Shown piece by piece: positions 1 to 7,636 of a DNA stretch of 19,416 nucleotides. The stretch is from Ruminococcus sp. (lineage in GTDB: Bacteria > Bacillota > Clostridia > Lachnospirales > Lachnospiraceae). The translations under genes were made by a program, and so were the position numbers. The stretch lies in NCBI GenBank assembly GCA_020024635.1, contig JAHHTL010000041.1, positions 1 through 19,416 of the forward strand, read 5' to 3'. The notes beneath the pieces were generated by a model. That model had not been told where the DNA came from. It worked only from the letters and a program-made list of their open reading frames with translations, and did not search any database. How positions within the stretch are numbered: position 1 is the first letter of the stretch; each line of letters begins with the position of its first letter.

Positions 1-899
1 GGTTGTTCCATTGCTGCTACTATATTAAAATCAAGATCCGCCTGATCTCCTGAAGAACCTGTGTATCCCCCTGCCTTATTTTGAAGGACATCATCGATTG
101 TGGTATACCAGTATTCCCATCCTTGACCGCCAGAATTTACTTTCATAATCTTATCGTCGTGAATCCATTTTCTAAAACTTTCCCATACTTCTACCCATTC
201 TTCTGAGTTGATTTGTACTGTTTTTCCATCTTCGCTTAAAAGAGATCCTCCATTGCTCAAAACTGCATCAATCAGGTTTCCTGAACCCCACATTGGCTCC
301 CATCCTATAAATGATCCATCTTCTTTTGTCAGTTTTGTAGCAGCCTCTGCAAGATCTTGCCATGTTTTAACTGATTTTGGATCAATTCCTGCTTTCTCGA
401 ATGCCGCTATATTGTAGTAAAGAACCTGTGTTGTTCCGTAAGCCGGCATTGCGAATACTTTTCCGTTTTCATCAATACCTTGCTTATAAAACACCTCAAG
501 ATAATCCTCTTTTTGGAATTCTTCGTCTTTTTCTATAAACGTATTGATGTCTGCAATTAAATCTTTTCCTGAAAGATTCAACGCCTTATCTACATCCAAA
601 AGCGCCATGTCCGGTGCTTTCTTTCCAGCGATGCCCGCTTGTAATTTTTCATAAGTCTCATTATAATCAGCCTGTGTAACTGTAGATATTTCATATTTAT
701 CCTGTGATTTATTGTAATCATCTACAATCTCTTGAAACACATTTACTGCTGTTTTTCCACCAGAATACCAAAGGTCTAGTTTGATTTTCCCTTCTTTTGT
801 TACCTCTGCTTCTTTTTTTACATTGTTGTTTCCACAACCTGCTAGCATGGCTGCTCCCATAACGCTCGCCAATAAAATTGCTACTATTTTCTTAAACAT
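1..899 (-). CDS. ugpB: UgpB-like extracellular solute-binding lipoprotein (partial, C-terminus off the window)
   Basis: Binding protein of an ABC importer, anchored outside the membrane as a lipoprotein. About 299 codons are visible from the ATG at 897-899; the C-terminal third lies beyond position 1. A strong GGAGG ribosome site sits near 905-909. The N-terminus is MFKKIVAILLASVMGAAMLA followed by GC, a signal peptide with lipobox LAGC. Mature sequence recalls E. coli UgpB: WYSGG near the start, NYETYEKLQAGIA-like ligand-lobe sequence, and VLYYN-AF-KAGIDP-KTWQDLAEAA-KL in the middle. The two preceding genes also resemble UgpA and UgpE, so glycerol-3-phosphate or a glycerophosphodiester is the favoured substrate. 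A sugar remains possible, because CUT1 binding proteins are alike. No ATPase gene is visible; a shared MsmX/UgpC-type ATPase elsewhere is likely. Confidence 0.75.
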   Translation of the reverse strand, partial: MFKKIVAILLASVMGAAMLAGCGNNNVKKEAEVTKEGKIKLDLWYSGGKTAVNVFQEIVDDYNKSQDKYEISTVTQADYNETYEKLQAGIAGKKAPDMALLDVDKALNLSGKDLIADINTFIEKDEEFQKEDYLEVFYKQGIDENGKVFAMPAYGTTQVLYYNIAAFEKAGIDPKSVKTWQDLAEAATKLTKEDGSFIGWEPMWGSGNLIDAVLSNGGSLLSEDGKTVQINSEEWVEVWESFRKWIHDDKIMKVNSGGQGWEYWYTTIDDVLQNKAGGYTGSSGDQADLDFNIVAAMEQ

Positions 900-948
900 A
901 ATTTTCCTCCTTGATTTTTAACATAAAATCTATATGGTAATAAGGTTT

Positions 949-1785
949 TTAACCTTTCATACCCGTATCTCCACCAATTCCATTGATAAACCACTTCTGC
1001 GTAAATGCAAACATAATAAGAAGTGGTAAAAGTATCAGTGTACTTCCTGCCATAACAAGAGCCCATTCTGTTCCATAAGCTCCCCCTTCAATAAAGAATT
1101 TTCTAAGTCCTTGTGAAACAAGCATTTTTTCATTAGAATCCGTAATAAGTGAAGGCCACATATAATTGTTATAGCAACTAATAAAGTTCATAAGACCAAA
1201 TGTAATAAAAGATGACTTTGTCATCGGACATACTATTTTCCATAAAATCGTCCATGGTTTTGCTCCATCTATTCTTGCTGCCTCTATTAGTCCCGGAGGC
1301 ACTTGCATAAAAGCTTGTCGCAAAAGGAAGATTCCAAAAATGCTAATACAGTTTGAAAGAATCAGTCCTGTATACGAATCTAATAGTCCTAATTTGGAAA
1401 GAATCGTATAGCATGGAATATATGTAGCTGCACTTGGCAACATATAAGTTCCCATAATTATGGTAAATAAAATCTTCTTTCCTTTAAAGGTCATAAAGAC
1501 AATTGCATATGCTATCATTGCACCTGTTACAATTTGTATTAGTAATGTTGCAGCGGAAACAAATAAGCTATTTCCCACATATCTTAAAAGTGGTGATTCG
1601 AATGTAACTTGGTAAAAGTTCCCCCACTGCCATTGCTGTGGAAAAAAGGATCCAACATCCATAATCTCCGTTTTCGTTTTTAAAGCACTAATAACCATCC
1701 ATATAAATGGAAAAATGGTAAAAATACAAAACACACTGAGTGTTATTATTTTTCCTATCTTCATAAACACACATTTCTTAACCAT
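949..1785 (-). CDS. ugpE: UgpE-like ABC transporter permease
   Basis: Inner-membrane permease of the CUT1 family (MalG/UgpE side), 278 aa with about six hydrophobic segments. The coupling motif EAARIDGA is at residues 168-175, followed by W-I-(I/V)-CP, where the ATPase docks. The C-terminal half matches what I recall of E. coli UgpE closely: LDSYTGL, FLLRQAFMQVP, the EAARIDGA loop, N-Y-WP-LITD, and TEW-VMA. That is a better match than to generic maltose permeases. GAGGGAG lies about 6 nt before the ATG at 1783-1785; a second Met at codon 8 is an alternative start. It begins 12 bp after the end of the ugpA-like gene and is followed 49 bp later by the binding-protein gene, so all three are probably cotranscribed. 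Confidence 0.8.
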   Translation of the reverse strand: MVKKCVFMKIGKIITLSVFCIFTIFPFIWMVISALKTKTEIMDVGSFFPQQWQWGNFYQVTFESPLLRYVGNSLFVSAATLLIQIVTGAMIAYAIVFMTFKGKKILFTIIMGTYMLPSAATYIPCYTILSKLGLLDSYTGLILSNCISIFGIFLLRQAFMQVPPGLIEAARIDGAKPWTILWKIVCPMTKSSFITFGLMNFISCYNNYMWPSLITDSNEKMLVSQGLRKFFIEGGAYGTEWALVMAGSTLILLPLLIMFAFTQKWFINGIGGDTGMKG

Positions 1786-1797
1786 ACTCGACTCCCT

Positions 1798-2751
1798 CTA
1801 ATAATGAACCCATTTTTTTGAAGCTATAAACTGCACGGATGAAAGAAACACAGTAAGCACGATCATCACTACGGCGATTGCAGCGGCTTGTCCCATGTCA
1901 AATTCTTGAAATCCAAGCTGATAATACATATACAACAATGTTCTGGTACTTCCAGATGGTCCACCCTGCGTCAAAATTTGAATTTGGTCATAAGCTTGTA
2001 AAGAATTGACCATAGTAATAATCACAAGAAAAAAGGTAGTTGGTGAAATACATGGGAACGTAACGTCTCTAAATTTTTGCCATCCTTTTGCACCATCCAT
2101 TCCGCTTGCTTCGTAAAGTTCCTGGGGAACCTTTTCTAAAGCAGAAAGGTAAAAAATCATTGCATATCCAAGACTCTTCCAAACTGTTACAATAATCACT
2201 GCTAACATTGCTGTATCTGAACTTTTAATCCACTGTAACTGTGGCAGATGCACAAATTTCAGAATCTGATTTGCAATCCCTGATCCTGGATCATAAATCC
2301 ACGTCCACACAATTGAAACTGCAACGGTAGGTGTAATCCATGGTGAAAACAAAATAAATTTTAGTATTCCATTTCCTTTGAATGTTTTCTGCATGAATAG
2401 TGCAAGCAAAAGTCCTATCACGATTGTTGGAATCAAAGTTCCTAAAGTGAATACCAACGTGTTCCATAGTGCTTCATAAAACCGTGAATCTTGAAATAGA
2501 TTTCTAAAATTATCGAACCATACTATGTTGTATGTTGGCGACATATAATCCCAGTCAGTAAGGCTAATGTATAATGATTTTAAAATTGGATAAATCCAAA
2601 ATACAATCAGCGGAATCAATGCCGGGAGAACAAACAGCAGAACTGTGCTTGTTTTTGTCCCTCTATATTTTTTTGCCATTGTCTGATTTCGTTGATTGAT
2701 AACTCCATCCATATCACAGATAAGCCCTTTTTTATTTTTTAATTTTTCCAT
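1798..2751 (-). CDS. ugpA: UgpA-like ABC transporter permease with a foreign HAD-like N-terminal extension
   Basis: Inner-membrane permease, 317 aa, partner of the UgpE-like protein. Six or so hydrophobic segments start near residue 35. The EAA loop is at 214-221 (EASGMDGA, with Ser for the second Ala). The C-terminus (TQGGPSGSTRTLLYMYYQLG, then FDMGQAAA and a VQF before the end) resembles UgpA. The first ~18 residues do not belong to a permease: LKNKKGLICDMDGVI is the start of a HAD-IIA phosphatase. The likely ancestral permease start is Met25 (2677-2679), but no ribosome site lies just before it. Met1 has GAGGGA at a good distance, so the extended form is probably the one translated, using the lost gene's initiation signals. 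Met25 could still be used in part. Confidence 0.75.
   Translation of the reverse strand: MEKLKNKKGLICDMDGVINQRNQTMAKKYRGTKTSTVLLFVLPALIPLIVFWIYPILKSLYISLTDWDYMSPTYNIVWFDNFRNLFQDSRFYEALWNTLVFTLGTLIPTIVIGLLLALFMQKTFKGNGILKFILFSPWITPTVAVSIVWTWIYDPGSGIANQILKFVHLPQLQWIKSSDTAMLAVIIVTVWKSLGYAMIFYLSALEKVPQELYEASGMDGAKGWQKFRDVTFPCISPTTFFLVIITMVNSLQAYDQIQILTQGGPSGSTRTLLYMYYQLGFQEFDMGQAAAIAVVMIVLTVFLSSVQFIASKKWVHY
2698..2751 (-). pseudogene. Remnant of a HAD-IIA phosphatase gene (first ~18 codons) fused in frame to ugpA
   Basis: Codons 1-18 of the ugpA-like gene read MEKLKNKKGLICDMDGVI. This is the typical opening of HAD-IIA (NagD/AraL-type) phosphatases: a short lead, then hydrophobic residues and motif I DxDG, here Asp13 and Asp15. 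In intact family members of Clostridia, Y-H-G-N follows; here the reading changes to N-Q-R-N-Q and then the permease Met25. Known family facts: some HAD-IIA enzymes are glycerol-phosphate phosphatases, which would suit a Ugp operon. I infer an internal deletion that removed the rest of the phosphatase gene and kept its ribosome site and start codon. Confidence 0.6.
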
Positions 2752-2811
2752 ACTTATTTCCCTCTTTTTTTAATCTCGAATAAAATATTAGCATGTATAC
2801 TTTTTTTCTTT

Positions 2812-2851
2812 CTATCACATTTCCGTAAAACTTCCGTAAAGCTTCCGTAAA
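2812..2851 (-). promoter_or_regulatory. Pho-box-like triple direct repeat and promoter of the ugp-like operon
   Basis: On the minus strand TTTACG occurs three times with 5-bp spacers (GAAGC, GAAGT), at 2846-2851, 2835-2840 and 2824-2829, an exact 11-bp period. GAAAT, then GTGATAG follows, with TGATAG at 2812-2817. PhoP boxes in Bacillus are TT(A/T/C)ACA repeats with about 5-bp spacers, placed just upstream of the -10, so this fits except for the last base (G for A). A second possible -10, the extended TGCTAATAT at 2785-2793, lies downstream. The same layout precedes ppx. Confidence 0.6.
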
Positions 2852-2870
2852 TCCACTTTTGCAAAAACAC

Positions 2871-2907
2871 AAAAAAAAGTCAGATACCATTTCTGATATC
2901 TGACTTT
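2871..2907 (-). terminator. Rho-independent terminator after the PTS gene
   Basis: A perfect 11-bp stem, AAAGTCAGATA with TATCTGACTTT (2897-2907 pairing with 2876-2886), has a 10-nt loop. On the minus strand it runs into a U tract (A run 2871-2878 on the plus strand). It lies 19 bp after the PTS stop codon and separates that operon from the ugp-like promoter. There is no T run on the plus-strand side, so it acts in one direction only. Confidence 0.9.
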
Positions 2908-2926
2908 CCAAGTAGGGATCATGATA

Positions 2927-4366
2927 TTATTTTGTGTCTGGAACAGAATCTTTTCCAAATATCTGCATAAGAATGATTGCAGAAACAAAACTTACGATAC
3001 ATGCAAGAATTGCAGCAACGACAGAGGAATCAAATCCTGTTTTCGGATTGATTACCTGAAGCCATCCAAAGATACCATTTGTTCCATAAAAATACTGCTT
3101 TACTCCACCAAATCCGATAATCGCACCACCGATACCAGATGCGATACATCCAAGAATGAATGGTTTTTTAAATTGCAATGTTACACCATAGATGGAAGGC
3201 TCTGTAATACCAACCATTGCGGAAAGAATTGCTGGTCCACAAACGCTTTTTAACTTTTTATTTCTTGTCTTAAGCATAATCATTAATACGATACCTGCCT
3301 GACCAAATGCGGACGCAAGTCCTGCAATTGTAATTGGATCAAATCCTAACGTGGCAAGGTTATTCACAGAGATTGCAACAAATCCCCAGTGAATTCCAAA
3401 CATAACGCACACTTGAATCAGTGCTCCGTAAAGGAATCCGGACAGTGTTGCGCTAACATCAAAAAGTGCAATAAACGCTGCTCCTAAAATATTACTTGCA
3501 AATGATGCAATAGGTCCAATGATCAGGAATGCTAAAATGATACTTATCAAAATTGTTAATGCCGGAACCGCAAATGTTTTAAAAAGATCATTGATCTTCT
3601 TTGCAAAAAATCTTTCTAGCTTAGCCGCAAAATAGCATGTAACGATGACCGGAATTACAGAACTAGCATAATTCATAAGTAATACCGGAATTCCCATAAA
3701 TTCAATGTAGACTGGTGTTTCAAAAATTGTTCCTTCAAATACTGTGTAAAGCGCCTCGCCAGATGTGATTACTGCAAGTGTTGGATATACGAGGGCTGCT
3801 CCAATAGCCATACCTATAAATGGCGTCCCCTCGAATTTCTTCATGGCAGTATATCCTAAAAATACTGGCAGGAAGTAGAAAAAGCAGTCTCCTACAATAC
3901 TAAGCATCTGATATGTACCTGATGTTGATGACAGTAAATTCGTAGCTGTAAGAAGGGCAAGAATTCCTTTGATCACACCAGTAGCTGTAAGCATTCCAAG
4001 AATCGGAGTAAATACACCACTGATTACATCAATAAACGAATTCGTAATTTTCTTTTTCTTCACTTCTTTTCTGAATTCCTCAGCATCTTGAAGTTCTACC
4101 TCTACCTGTGAAGAATCTCCCTCTTCCATTAGCTGACAGAATTCTTTATAAACCTCACCTACATGTTGTCCAATTACAATCTGATACTGCCCACCACTTT
4201 TAACAAGTGCAAGCACTCCTTCAATTTCTTTTACAGTCTCATCATCCGCTTTTGTTTCATCAATCAGCTGGAAACGAAGACGTGTTGCACAGTGGTAAAC
4301 ACTTTCAATATTTTCTTTTCCACCAACTGCTTTTAAGATCCTTTGGTTCATTTTTTCATACTTCAT
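2927..4366 (-). CDS. PTS EIIBC permease, glucose/sucrose/beta-glucoside superfamily, no EIIA domain
   Basis: Membrane permease that takes up a sugar and phosphorylates it, 479 aa. Residues 1-80 are an EIIB domain with the phosphorylated Cys26 in HCATRLRF. A linker follows to about 105, then an EIIC domain of about ten hydrophobic segments (110-475), with FGIHWGFV at 323-330 and the family signature GITEPSIYGV at 386-395. There is no EIIA domain (related EIIBCA proteins are about 620 aa), so it must use an EIIA-Glc-type protein encoded elsewhere, as sucrose, trehalose and MurNAc EIIBC permeases do. The ATG lies 5 bp after the GH95 stop, and its ribosome site AAGGAAGGA (4375-4383) overlaps the end of that gene, so the two are translationally linked. 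The substrate is unknown; a disaccharide cleaved by GH95 is inferred from the pairing. Confidence 0.88.
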   Translation of the reverse strand: MKYEKMNQRILKAVGGKENIESVYHCATRLRFQLIDETKADDETVKEIEGVLALVKSGGQYQIVIGQHVGEVYKEFCQLMEEGDSSQVEVELQDAEEFRKEVKKKKITNSFIDVISGVFTPILGMLTATGVIKGILALLTATNLLSSTSGTYQMLSIVGDCFFYFLPVFLGYTAMKKFEGTPFIGMAIGAALVYPTLAVITSGEALYTVFEGTIFETPVYIEFMGIPVLLMNYASSVIPVIVTCYFAAKLERFFAKKINDLFKTFAVPALTILISIILAFLIIGPIASFASNILGAAFIALFDVSATLSGFLYGALIQVCVMFGIHWGFVAISVNNLATLGFDPITIAGLASAFGQAGIVLMIMLKTRNKKLKSVCGPAILSAMVGITEPSIYGVTLQFKKPFILGCIASGIGGAIIGFGGVKQYFYGTNGIFGWLQVINPKTGFDSSVVAAILACIVSFVSAIILMQIFGKDSVPDTK

Positions 4367-4371
4367 TTTCT

Positions 4372-6669
4372 TTATCCTTCCTTTCTTTGTCCTTTTTTTA
4401 ACAAAATTTTTCTACACTCATTTGTGTTTGTAATGAATGTGCATTCAAAGTCTCGTATTGCAGTAATCTGCATTTTCTGAATGGTTCCATCCTTCCAGGT
4501 CATAGACATTACAGCCCCATTTTTTAGACAAATTCCATCTACACTTCCTTCATCCAACTCCGCTGGCACTGCAGGAAGAAGATAGACCTCATCCCCATAA
4601 TCCTGTATCAGCATCTCAAGAATCCCGCAGGCTCCCCCGAAATTTCCGTCGATTTGAAATGGAGGATGACTGTTCAGAAGATTGTTTAAAGTAGCCTGTG
4701 TTAGAAGTTCCGTGAGATTTTTAAATGCTTCTTCCCCTTTCCAGAGTCTTGCGTAGAAGATAACCATAAGCGCCTTACTCCAACCAGTATGTCCGCCGCC
4801 ATATTGAAGTCTTCTTTCAATGGTACGCAATGCAGCCTGCGCTAACTTTGGTGTCTTATCCATTCTAATTTGATCCGAAGGGTACAGTGCAAATAGCTGA
4901 GACATATGTCTGTGTCCGGGTTCTACCTCATCGTAATCGATATTCCATTCCTGAATTTGTCCATACTTTCCTATCTTTAATTTCGGCAGATGATTCCATC
5001 GTTCTTGCACTTCATCATTTAGATCACTTGGATACCCCATTTCTTCTGTGACCCTTAAATAGCCTCGAAACAGATCATGAATGATTTCTGTATCCAAACT
5101 TGCCCCCATACAAAGGCATCCGCTTTCTCCTTTCTCATTCCGATAAATATTTTCAGGAGAACTTGACGGTCCTGAAATCCACTCTCCTTTTTCGTCTTTT
5201 ACCAGATATCCTAAGAAAAATTTTACGCAGTCTTTTAAAATCGGATAATACTCTTTCATAAATTCCCTGTCCCGCGTGTACTGGAAATGCTCCAGTATGT
5301 TCAGACACAGCCATGCGCCGCCCATCGGCCATAGTGTAGATGAGGTATGATTGTCCTGTGGGGCACAGTCTCCCCAGATATCGGTGTTATGGTGACAACA
5401 AAAGCCGTCCATTCCATACATCTTATCTGCTGTTTCTTTTCCATTTGGGTACATGATTTTTAGATGTTCCAAAAGAGGCATGTGAAGTCTCGACAAGCCT
5501 GTCTTTTCCGCAATCCAATAATTCATTTGGATATTAATGTTGATCGTATATTTTGATCCCCATGCAGGTTCAAAATCTTCATTCCAAATTCCTTGAAGGT
5601 TTGAAGGAAGACTTCCTTCTCTGCTCGAGCTGATCAGGAGATACCGTCCATAATTATAATAAAGGTTGATCAGTCCAGTATCCTGAATTCCTTCTCCCAT
5701 TTCTTTTAACCTTACATCTGTTGGAATTAGATCACGCTCTTTCTCACTTTTTAATGTTAAAGAACTTGACCTGTAGAAATGTCTATAGTCTTCGATGTGC
5801 GCAGCCTTACATGTCTCAAAATCGGATACTGTAGCATTTTTAAGCGTGTCGATGCACCATTTCAGCGGATTTTTGCTTCTGTATGTTGTACGCGCTGTCA
5901 TATAGAGAATGGCTTCCTGTGCATTCTCTACAATCAGGTGGCTTCCCATTTGATATTTTCGTCCACCTTTTGTTTCAACTTTTAACAGAAATTCAAAGGA
6001 AATTCCATCTCTCCCTCCTTGAGTACCATATAGACGAATCATCTCTCCTTCTATCATCTTTGTTCCATCGCAAAAGGAAGATCCTTTTCCCGAACGATTG
6101 TCTTTTCTTGTCACTGAAACATCGAAACTCAGACCTTTTTCATGATTTGTTTTCATCCTATAAACAATCACATTGTCTTTTGCAGAGGAAAAAAACTCTC
6201 TTTCGTACAGCGCATCAGATATCCTATACTGTGTTTTTCCCACTGCGGTATCAAGATCAAGCTCTCTTCTATAGTCTTTGACCTCTTCACACTGATATTC
6301 AATGTCCAAAAGATTCCCCTGTACTGTTTTAAAAATCTTTTTCCCACGCTGATCATAAAAATCAATCCACACATCTGCCAGTGTCTGATAGTGTCTCATA
6401 TGTGGGTACGTCGCATACATACTCTGCTCCGCCAGAAGTTCCGCTTCTGCTATTCTTCCTTGCATAAGAAGATTTCTTACTTTGGGATAATATTCTATGG
6501 ACTGGGGATTAATCCTATCCATTTTTCCTCCTGACCATACAGAATCTTCATTGACTTGGATTCTCTCTACATTGGTCTTCGAGAAAACCATAGCTCCTAG
6601 GCAGCCATTTCCAATCGGTAAGGCTTCATTCCAGTTTTCTGCTTCTTTGTCAAACCAGATTTTATTCAT
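4372..6669 (-). CDS. GH95 glycoside hydrolase (alpha-L-fucosidase or alpha-L-galactosidase), intracellular
   Basis: Inverting glycosidase, 765 aa, the usual core length of GH95. The start is typical (W-x4-A-NWNEALPIGNGCLGAMV and NEDSVWSGG within residues 1-48). The (alpha/alpha)6 barrel holds the expected active-site stretches: NINIQMNYW with Asn377 and Asn379, SSSPEN with Glu506 as likely general acid, HRHMS at 586-590, and HPPFQIDGNFGG with Asp674. There is no signal peptide, so it acts on material already imported, presumably by the PTS permease encoded next. Thr375, two residues before Asn377, is where alpha-L-fucosidases such as plant Fuc95A have His; from memory a Thr there has been linked to alpha-L-galactosidase activity. 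The family is certain, the substrate is not. AGAGGTG precedes the ATG at 6667-6669. Confidence 0.93.
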   Translation of the reverse strand: MNKIWFDKEAENWNEALPIGNGCLGAMVFSKTNVERIQVNEDSVWSGGKMDRINPQSIEYYPKVRNLLMQGRIAEAELLAEQSMYATYPHMRHYQTLADVWIDFYDQRGKKIFKTVQGNLLDIEYQCEEVKDYRRELDLDTAVGKTQYRISDALYEREFFSSAKDNVIVYRMKTNHEKGLSFDVSVTRKDNRSGKGSSFCDGTKMIEGEMIRLYGTQGGRDGISFEFLLKVETKGGRKYQMGSHLIVENAQEAILYMTARTTYRSKNPLKWCIDTLKNATVSDFETCKAAHIEDYRHFYRSSSLTLKSEKERDLIPTDVRLKEMGEGIQDTGLINLYYNYGRYLLISSSREGSLPSNLQGIWNEDFEPAWGSKYTININIQMNYWIAEKTGLSRLHMPLLEHLKIMYPNGKETADKMYGMDGFCCHHNTDIWGDCAPQDNHTSSTLWPMGGAWLCLNILEHFQYTRDREFMKEYYPILKDCVKFFLGYLVKDEKGEWISGPSSSPENIYRNEKGESGCLCMGASLDTEIIHDLFRGYLRVTEEMGYPSDLNDEVQERWNHLPKLKIGKYGQIQEWNIDYDEVEPGHRHMSQLFALYPSDQIRMDKTPKLAQAALRTIERRLQYGGGHTGWSKALMVIFYARLWKGEEAFKNLTELLTQATLNNLLNSHPPFQIDGNFGGACGILEMLIQDYGDEVYLLPAVPAELDEGSVDGICLKNGAVMSMTWKDGTIQKMQITAIRDFECTFITNTNECRKILLKKGQRKEG

Positions 6670-6701
6670 ATTTCACCTCTTTGTAACGATTTTCTAATTT
6701 C

Positions 6702-6756
6702 ATTATAGTACAAAAAAAGAAGGGGTTGAAAAGTTTACAAATTGAAAACTTTTCAA
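6702..6756 (-). promoter_or_regulatory. Promoter of the GH95-PTS operon with two adjacent palindromic operator candidates
   Basis: On the minus strand a perfect -10 TATAAT (6702-6707) lies 17 bp after a weak -35, TTCAAC (6725-6730). Two 15-bp near-palindromes of the form TTGAAAA-N-TTTTCAA lie side by side: 6742-6756 is perfect (TTGAAAACTTTTCAA) and 6726-6740 has one mismatch (TTGAAAAGTTTACAA). The nearer one covers the -35. Binding by the neighbouring RpiR regulator is an inference; its position would block RNA polymerase. Confidence 0.5.
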
Positions 6757-6759
6757 CCC
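6712..6759 (-). terminator. Rho-independent terminator after the RpiR gene
   Basis: A perfect 14-bp stem (6723-6736 with 6746-6759; GGGTTGAAAAGTTT and its complement) has a 9-nt loop and is followed on the minus strand by a T-rich tract (A run 6712-6718 on the plus strand). It starts 23 bp after the rpiR stop codon. It shares its bases with the two palindromes described for the GH95 promoter. Confidence 0.8.
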
Positions 6760-6782
6760 TTTCTTAGTTTCGGTATATAATA

Positions 6783-7604
6783 CTACGGTATTAAATCTGA
6801 AGGAAATCCGTATTTTTCCTGATAATATATGGCTAACTGTTCAATCAGCAATTGGTAAAGGAACGGATGATTCTGTACCTTTTTTTCATAATCCCAACTG
6901 ATACAAAGATCAATTCTGGGATCTTTTTCCATTTCTTTATTAGAAGTAAGAAGTATTACCTTCGCTTTCGTCTCATTAAAACATGTTTTTACTGGTTCTC
7001 CCTCTAATTTATAATATGTATGAATATAGCGACCAGAATTTGAAAAAATAATGATCAATGTATCTTCATCAGAATTACGGATGTATTCTGTCTGCTTTCG
7101 GTCATTGGTAGTCGTATAAATGTTCTTGTGATAAAAAGACATTTTATACTGAAGATTAATTGCCGCTGTTTCAGAAAAGAAATCTCCAAATGCTGCGACT
7201 TTTTTATATTCATGTATATCTGTAACACATTCGTCTATTTTGTCTTCATCTAGATTATCTATCATTTGATGCATATCCCGACACAACACATCAAGATACT
7301 CTTCCATTCCATTGGCAAGAACATAATCTGTAACATTGATGGTTTCTCTTTCTTTTAAATAAAATTCTTTTTTTCTATGAAGATACGCTTCTGCTTTATA
7401 CTCTTTATAATCTTCAAATCCGAGCATTCTTACAAATTTCGACAACGTAGATTTCGATACGGAACACAGATCTGCCATCTCACCAATGGATAAGGCTCCG
7501 ATTCTTTCGATATTTTCAAGCATCACCGTAGCAATATGATATTCCGTTGTTCCTGTGTTTACCTCACTTACTGTTGTGGATAACCTTTGATATAATCCTG
7601 CCAT
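6783..7604 (-). CDS. RpiR/MurR-family transcriptional regulator
   Basis: Cytoplasmic sugar-phosphate-responsive regulator, 273 aa, normal length. Residues 20-75 form the RpiR helix-turn-helix domain (IATVMLENIERIGALSIGEM, then DLCSVSKSTLSKFVRMLGF). Residues 105-270 form a degenerate SIS domain, in which IIIFSNSGR at 184-192 replaces the usual S-x-SG-x-T phosphosugar loop. GAGAGGG precedes the ATG at 7602-7604. The gene lies between the GH151-type gene and the GH95-PTS operon, has its own promoter region with a palindrome, and ends in its own terminator. By position it most likely controls the GH95-PTS genes and itself, with a phosphorylated sugar from the PTS as effector. The direction of control, repression or activation, cannot be read from sequence. 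Confidence 0.9.
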   Translation of the reverse strand: MAGLYQRLSTTVSEVNTGTTEYHIATVMLENIERIGALSIGEMADLCSVSKSTLSKFVRMLGFEDYKEYKAEAYLHRKKEFYLKERETINVTDYVLANGMEEYLDVLCRDMHQMIDNLDEDKIDECVTDIHEYKKVAAFGDFFSETAAINLQYKMSFYHKNIYTTTNDRKQTEYIRNSDEDTLIIIFSNSGRYIHTYYKLEGEPVKTCFNETKAKVILLTSNKEMEKDPRIDLCISWDYEKKVQNHPFLYQLLIEQLAIYYQEKYGFPSDLIP

Positions 7605-7636
7605 AAATCCCTCTCATTTTCCACTTATCTAAACCT

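Noticed and set aside
2821..2851. Short CRISPR-like array
   Set aside because: Repeats are only 9-11 bp with no room for spacers and no cas genes; a regulator-binding array fits better.
5883..6534. Plus-strand open frames of about 130 codons opposite the GH95 gene
   Set aside because: They are antisense to strongly conserved GH95 sequence, lack ribosome sites, and their products are Phe/Ser/Leu-rich as expected for shadow frames.
6677..6692. Catabolite-repression (cre) site near the GH95 start, from AATCGTTACA on the minus strand
   Set aside because: Aligned to the 14-bp cre consensus, the flanking TG and CA positions do not match in register.
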